Shown in pieces: positions 61,429 to 64,000 of a stretch of 64,000 nt of DNA. A program made the position numbers and the translations under genes. Source of the stretch: Streptacidiphilus sp041262525 (GTDB taxonomy: Bacteria > Actinomycetota > Actinomycetes > Streptomycetales > Streptomycetaceae); NCBI RefSeq assembly GCF_041262525.1, contig NZ_JBGCCK010000018.1, positions 88,822-152,821 on the forward strand. The letters run 5' to 3'. How positions within the stretch are numbered: position 1 is the stretch's first letter; each line of letters opens with the position of its first letter. The notes under the pieces are model-generated. The model saw only the letters and a list, made by a program, of their open reading frames with translations. It ran no database searches and was not told where the DNA came from.

Positions 61429-61926
61429 ATGACGACCAAGGTTTTCTTCGACATCAGCATTGACGGCGAGGACGCGGGCCGGATCGCGTTCAACCTGTTC
61501 GACGAGGTGGTTCCCAAGACCGCAGAGAATTTCCGCGCCCTCGCGACCGGCGAGAAGGGCTTCGGCTACGCCGGTTCGGCCTTCCACCGGGTGATCCCGC
61601 AGTTCATGCTCCAGGGTGGCGACTTCACCGCCGGCAACGGCACCGGTGGCAAGTCCATCTACGGCGAGAAGTTCGCCGACGAGAACTTCACGCTCAAGCA
61701 CGACCGCCCGTTCCTGCTCTCCATGGCCAACGCCGGGCGGAACACGAACGGCTCCCAGTTCTTCATCACGACCGTGGTCACCCCCTGGCTGGACGGCAAG
61801 CACGTCGTCTTCGGCGAGGTCGTCGAGGGCTCGGAGCTGGTGCAGCGCATCGAGTCGCTCGGCTCGAACAGCGGCGCGACCCGCGCCAAGATCGTGATCC
61901 GCGACTCCGGCGTCGTCGAGGGCTGA
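61429..61926 (+). CDS. Cyclophilin-type peptidyl-prolyl isomerase
   Basis: 165 residues, the standard cyclophilin length. The active-site segments FHRVIPQFMLQGGDF, SMANAGRNTNGSQFFIT and LDGKHVVFGEV are intact, including the catalytic Arg and the Phe/Trp-type binding residues. No signal peptide, so it is cytoplasmic. ATG 61,429 is used; there is no strong ribosome-binding site. Divergent from argC. Confidence 0.93.
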   Translation: MTTKVFFDISIDGEDAGRIAFNLFDEVVPKTAENFRALATGEKGFGYAGSAFHRVIPQFMLQGGDFTAGNGTGGKSIYGEKFADENFTLKHDRPFLLSMANAGRNTNGSQFFITTVVTPWLDGKHVVFGEVVEGSELVQRIESLGSNSGATRAKIVIRDSGVVEG

Positions 61927-61943
61927 GTCCTTTCAACCACGCC

Positions 61944-62771
61944 TTACACGTACTTGGCCAGGGGATCCTCGTCGCCGTAGGTGCGCAGCCGGAGCGTGCG
62001 GGCGTCCAGCCCGCGGATCCGTTCCGCGTCGCGCAGCAGCGCCTCGAGGTCGTCCTGACCGAGGTGGAGGAACCGCCCGTGGAGCGCGTCGAAGCGCCCA
62101 CGGGCGGCGTCCACAACCGTGCTGACCAGGTACGGGATGCTGCCCCAGTGGACCATGTCCGCGAACATCGGCATGCTCGCCGTCATCTCGGTCGCGACCG
62201 CCCCCGGACTGATGTCCAGGACGGTGACGCCGTGGGGCCGCAGCGACTCGGCAATGTTGTCGCTCAGCCGCCGCAGCGCCGCCTTGGAGGTCGCGTAGGC
62301 GGTGTACCGACCCTCGGGGCGCAGCGCGAAGCCCGAGTTCAGATTCACCACCCGGCCCGCGCCGCGCTCGACCATGCCGGGCAGCACGGAGCGCAGCAGG
62401 TTGAACGGCCCGCGCAGGTTGGTCTCCATGACCTGCCACCACTGGTTCTGGTCCGCCTCCCAGAGCGGCACCTCGGCGCGGTCGACCTGGCCGGCGTTGT
62501 TGACCAGCAGATCGATCCGGCCGAGATCGCGCTGCATGCTGGTGACGGCGGACTTCACCTGGCCGGGGTGCGAGACGTCGGCGGCGAGCGCGATGCATTT
62601 CACACCGTGGCGGGCACAGGAGCGCAGCGTCTCGGTGAGCGGGTCGCGATGGCGGCCCAGTAGCCCGAGATTCATCCCCTCCTCGGCCAGCCCGAGGGCG
62701 ATCTCCCTACCGATACCCCGCCCGGCGCCGGTGACCAGCGCCGAACGACCTTGAAGACTGCGCAGACCCAC
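61944..62771 (-). CDS. Short-chain dehydrogenase/reductase
   Basis: 275 residues of a classical SDR: NAD(P) motif TGAGRGIGRE (about 13-22), NNAG near 90, Ser about 140 and YTAYATSKAA (YxxxK). A C-terminal extension of about 70 residues (LHLGQDDLEALLRDAERIR) may be a lipid or partner region. Substrate unknown. GTG 62,771 with GGGAGGGAG upstream. Convergent with the cyclophilin gene. Confidence 0.88.
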   Translation of the reverse strand: MGLRSLQGRSALVTGAGRGIGREIALGLAEEGMNLGLLGRHRDPLTETLRSCARHGVKCIALAADVSHPGQVKSAVTSMQRDLGRIDLLVNNAGQVDRAEVPLWEADQNQWWQVMETNLRGPFNLLRSVLPGMVERGAGRVVNLNSGFALRPEGRYTAYATSKAALRRLSDNIAESLRPHGVTVLDISPGAVATEMTASMPMFADMVHWGSIPYLVSTVVDAARGRFDALHGRFLHLGQDDLEALLRDAERIRGLDARTLRLRTYGDEDPLAKYV

Positions 62772-62876
62772 GACCGGTCTCCCTCCCGTTTGACGTGTTC
62801 GACCAGCCCATCCTGATCCGCTCCTGGCAGGTCCGGCGACGGACACGCGGACGGGCAGGGAGTAACGTCGGGCCGT

Positions 62877-62896
62877 TGCAATGAACTGCAATGGAC
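62877..62896. repeat. 10-bp direct repeat before the 3-hydroxyacyl-CoA dehydrogenase gene
   Basis: TGCAATGAAC and TGCAATGGAC lie in tandem, 37 bp before the start. TAACGT at 62,862-62,867 is a possible -10 just upstream. The repeat could be an operator or chance. Confidence 0.4.
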
Positions 62897-62932
62897 TGAA
62901 CGCACTGTTCGAGGAAACTGGGGAAGCCACAC

Positions 62933-63790
62933 GTGAGCGACATCGCGCGAGTTGGAGTGGTGGGCTGCGGCCTGATGGGGTCGGGCATCGCGGAGGTCTT
63001 CGCGCGCTCGGGGCTGGACGTCAAGGTCTCCGAGGCGAGCGGCGAGGCCCTTGAGCTGGGCCGCACGCGGATCACCACGTCCTTCGACACCGCCGTCAAG
63101 CGCGGCAAGCTGAGCGTGGAGGACCGGGACGCGGCGCTGTCGCGAATCTCCTTCACGACAGAGCTGGCCGACTTCGCCGACCGCGACCTCACCGTCGAGG
63201 CGGTGGCCGAGCGCGAGGACATCAAGGTCGCCATCTTCGAGACCCTGGACCGCGTGGTCGAGCGCCGCGACGCGATCCTGGCGTCGAACACCTCCTCCAT
63301 CCCGATCGTGAAGCTGGCCTCCGCGACCAGCCGGCCGGAGCAGGTCCTGGGCATCCACTTCTTCAACCCGGCGCCGGTCCAGAAGCTGGTCGAGATCATC
63401 CCGACCCTGACCACCTCCGCCGAGACGGTCGCCCGCGCGGAAGCGTTCACCCGCGAGGCCCTCGGCAAGGACCCGATCCGCGCCCGCGACCGCGCCGGCT
63501 TCGTCGTCAACGCCCTGCTCGTGCCGTACCTGCTCTCTGCGGTCCGCATGTTCGAGTCGGGCATCGCGACGGCGGAGGACATCGACAAGGGCATGGAAGC
63601 CGGCTGCGCCCACCCCATGGGCCCGCTGCGCCTGTGCGACCTGATCGGCCTGGACACGATCGTCTCGATCGCGGACTCGATGTACTGGGAGTACAAGGAG
63701 CAGCTCTACGCGGCTCCGCCGCTGCTCCAGCGCATGGTCGACGCGGGCCTGCTGGGCCGCAAGTCCGGACGCGGCTTCTACCAGTACTGA
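62933..63790 (+). CDS. 3-hydroxybutyryl-CoA dehydrogenase-like
   Basis: 285 residues of the 3-hydroxyacyl-CoA dehydrogenase family: NAD motif GVVGCGLMGSGIAEVF at about 8-23, catalytic His in GIHFFNPAPVQKLVEI, and C-terminal helical domain. Size and sequence fit the short-chain FadB2/PaaH/Hbd group. GTG 62,933 with GGGGAAG upstream. Probably oxidises or reduces (S)-3-hydroxybutyryl-CoA in fatty acid or butyrate metabolism. Confidence 0.9.
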   Translation: MSDIARVGVVGCGLMGSGIAEVFARSGLDVKVSEASGEALELGRTRITTSFDTAVKRGKLSVEDRDAALSRISFTTELADFADRDLTVEAVAEREDIKVAIFETLDRVVERRDAILASNTSSIPIVKLASATSRPEQVLGIHFFNPAPVQKLVEIIPTLTTSAETVARAEAFTREALGKDPIRARDRAGFVVNALLVPYLLSAVRMFESGIATAEDIDKGMEAGCAHPMGPLRLCDLIGLDTIVSIADSMYWEYKEQLYAAPPLLQRMVDAGLLGRKSGRGFYQY

Positions 63791-63843
63791 TACCGCTCAC
63801 CGGCTCGCGGCGATGGGGACGGCAAAGTGGCTGCGGCAACGGC

Positions 63844-63879
63844 GCGGCCCCGCACTCCCGGTAGCGGGAGTGCGGGGCC
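63844..63879. terminator. Terminator after the 3-hydroxyacyl-CoA dehydrogenase gene
   Basis: CGGCCCCGCACTCCCG and CGGGAGTGCGGGGCCG form a perfect 16-bp stem with a 4-base loop, starting 53 bp past the stop. The remaining 120 bp of the window show no further gene. Confidence 0.85.
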
Positions 63880-64000
63880 GTTGGGCGCGTAGGGCGCACC
63901 GGGGATCAGCAAGCCGAAGCCCTTACGGGCAGACCCTGACCGGGTGAAAATCGGGTTGGTGGCCGTCTGGCCGACGTCGTGCCGCCTTGGCGCGTTCCGA

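Overview
The window is high-GC chromosomal DNA of a streptomycete-type actinobacterium (Streptomyces, Kitasatospora or Streptacidiphilus). The evidence is a near-perfect SsgB sporulation protein, frequent GTG starts, several leaderless-type promoters, a phosphatidylinositol-mannoside operon, and the gene order thrS-HIT-pgsA-acyltransferase-pimA-pdxS-pdxT-yebC-ruvCAB. That order is conserved core actinobacterial synteny, also seen in mycobacteria. Most of the window is core chromosome; I see no prophage, transposase, integrase or CRISPR array.

Layout. 1-5.5 kb: Holliday-junction resolution (ruvC-ruvA-ruvB, the last cut by the window edge), yebC, PLP synthase pdxST and a small membrane protein. 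5.6-9 kb: a CPT-like kinase, then the three-gene overlapping operon for phosphatidylinositol and its mannosides. 9.2-19.3 kb: an EF-G paralogue, a DCC thiol protein, a large membrane protein, a HIT hydrolase, thrS, an uncharacterised protein, a DUF4365 nuclease-like protein and a DnaQ-type exonuclease. 19.3-24.9 kb: two identical tRNA-Val(CAC) genes flanking an isochorismatase-fold protein that lacks its catalytic cysteine, then ssgB, a CGNR regulator, LtrA, a DsbA-like protein and a GNAT. 24.9-27.7 kb: p-aminobenzoate genes pabB/pabC and a five-tRNA array (Gly, Cys, 3 x Val-GAC). 27.7-38.4 kb: a Ser/Thr kinase, a SpoU methyltransferase and cobalamin/siroheme genes, including a BluB-CobT fusion with a 527-residue low-complexity N-terminus. 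38.4-41.5 kb: metNIQ importer, preceded by what I read as a cysteine-rich leader peptide. 41.5-50.3 kb: an accessory-looking stretch with an FAD monooxygenase, a ChrB-domain protein and a five-gene metal-type ABC/permease operon. 50.3-56.1 kb: acyltransferase, sigma/anti-sigma-like pair, argH, a Cys/Met-metabolism PLP enzyme and a divergent Lrp regulator. 56.1-61.3 kb: arginine operon argC-J-B-D-R. 61.4-63.8 kb: cyclophilin, SDR and 3-hydroxyacyl-CoA dehydrogenase.

Most notable observations: (i) a 28-codon open frame at 41,232-41,318 ending in MRCCRMCGC, with a promoter placed for leaderless translation and a strong hairpin before metN, which looks like a translation-coupled sulfur attenuator; (ii) four copies of a 115-170 bp intergenic long-inverted-repeat element with a conserved central core, one carrying a second hairpin nested in its loop; (iii) a perfect 14-bp operator-like palindrome lying exactly in the spacer of the promoter of the metal-transport operon; (iv) candidate ArgR boxes before both argC and argH; (v) enzyme-fold proteins with lost catalytic residues (isochorismatase fold, DsbA fold), a region-4-only sigma fragment and a truncated gene remnant between argR and the Lrp gene.

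All assignments are from reading the sequence; no database search was run. Start codons were chosen from ribosome-binding sites, overlaps with neighbours and family lengths.
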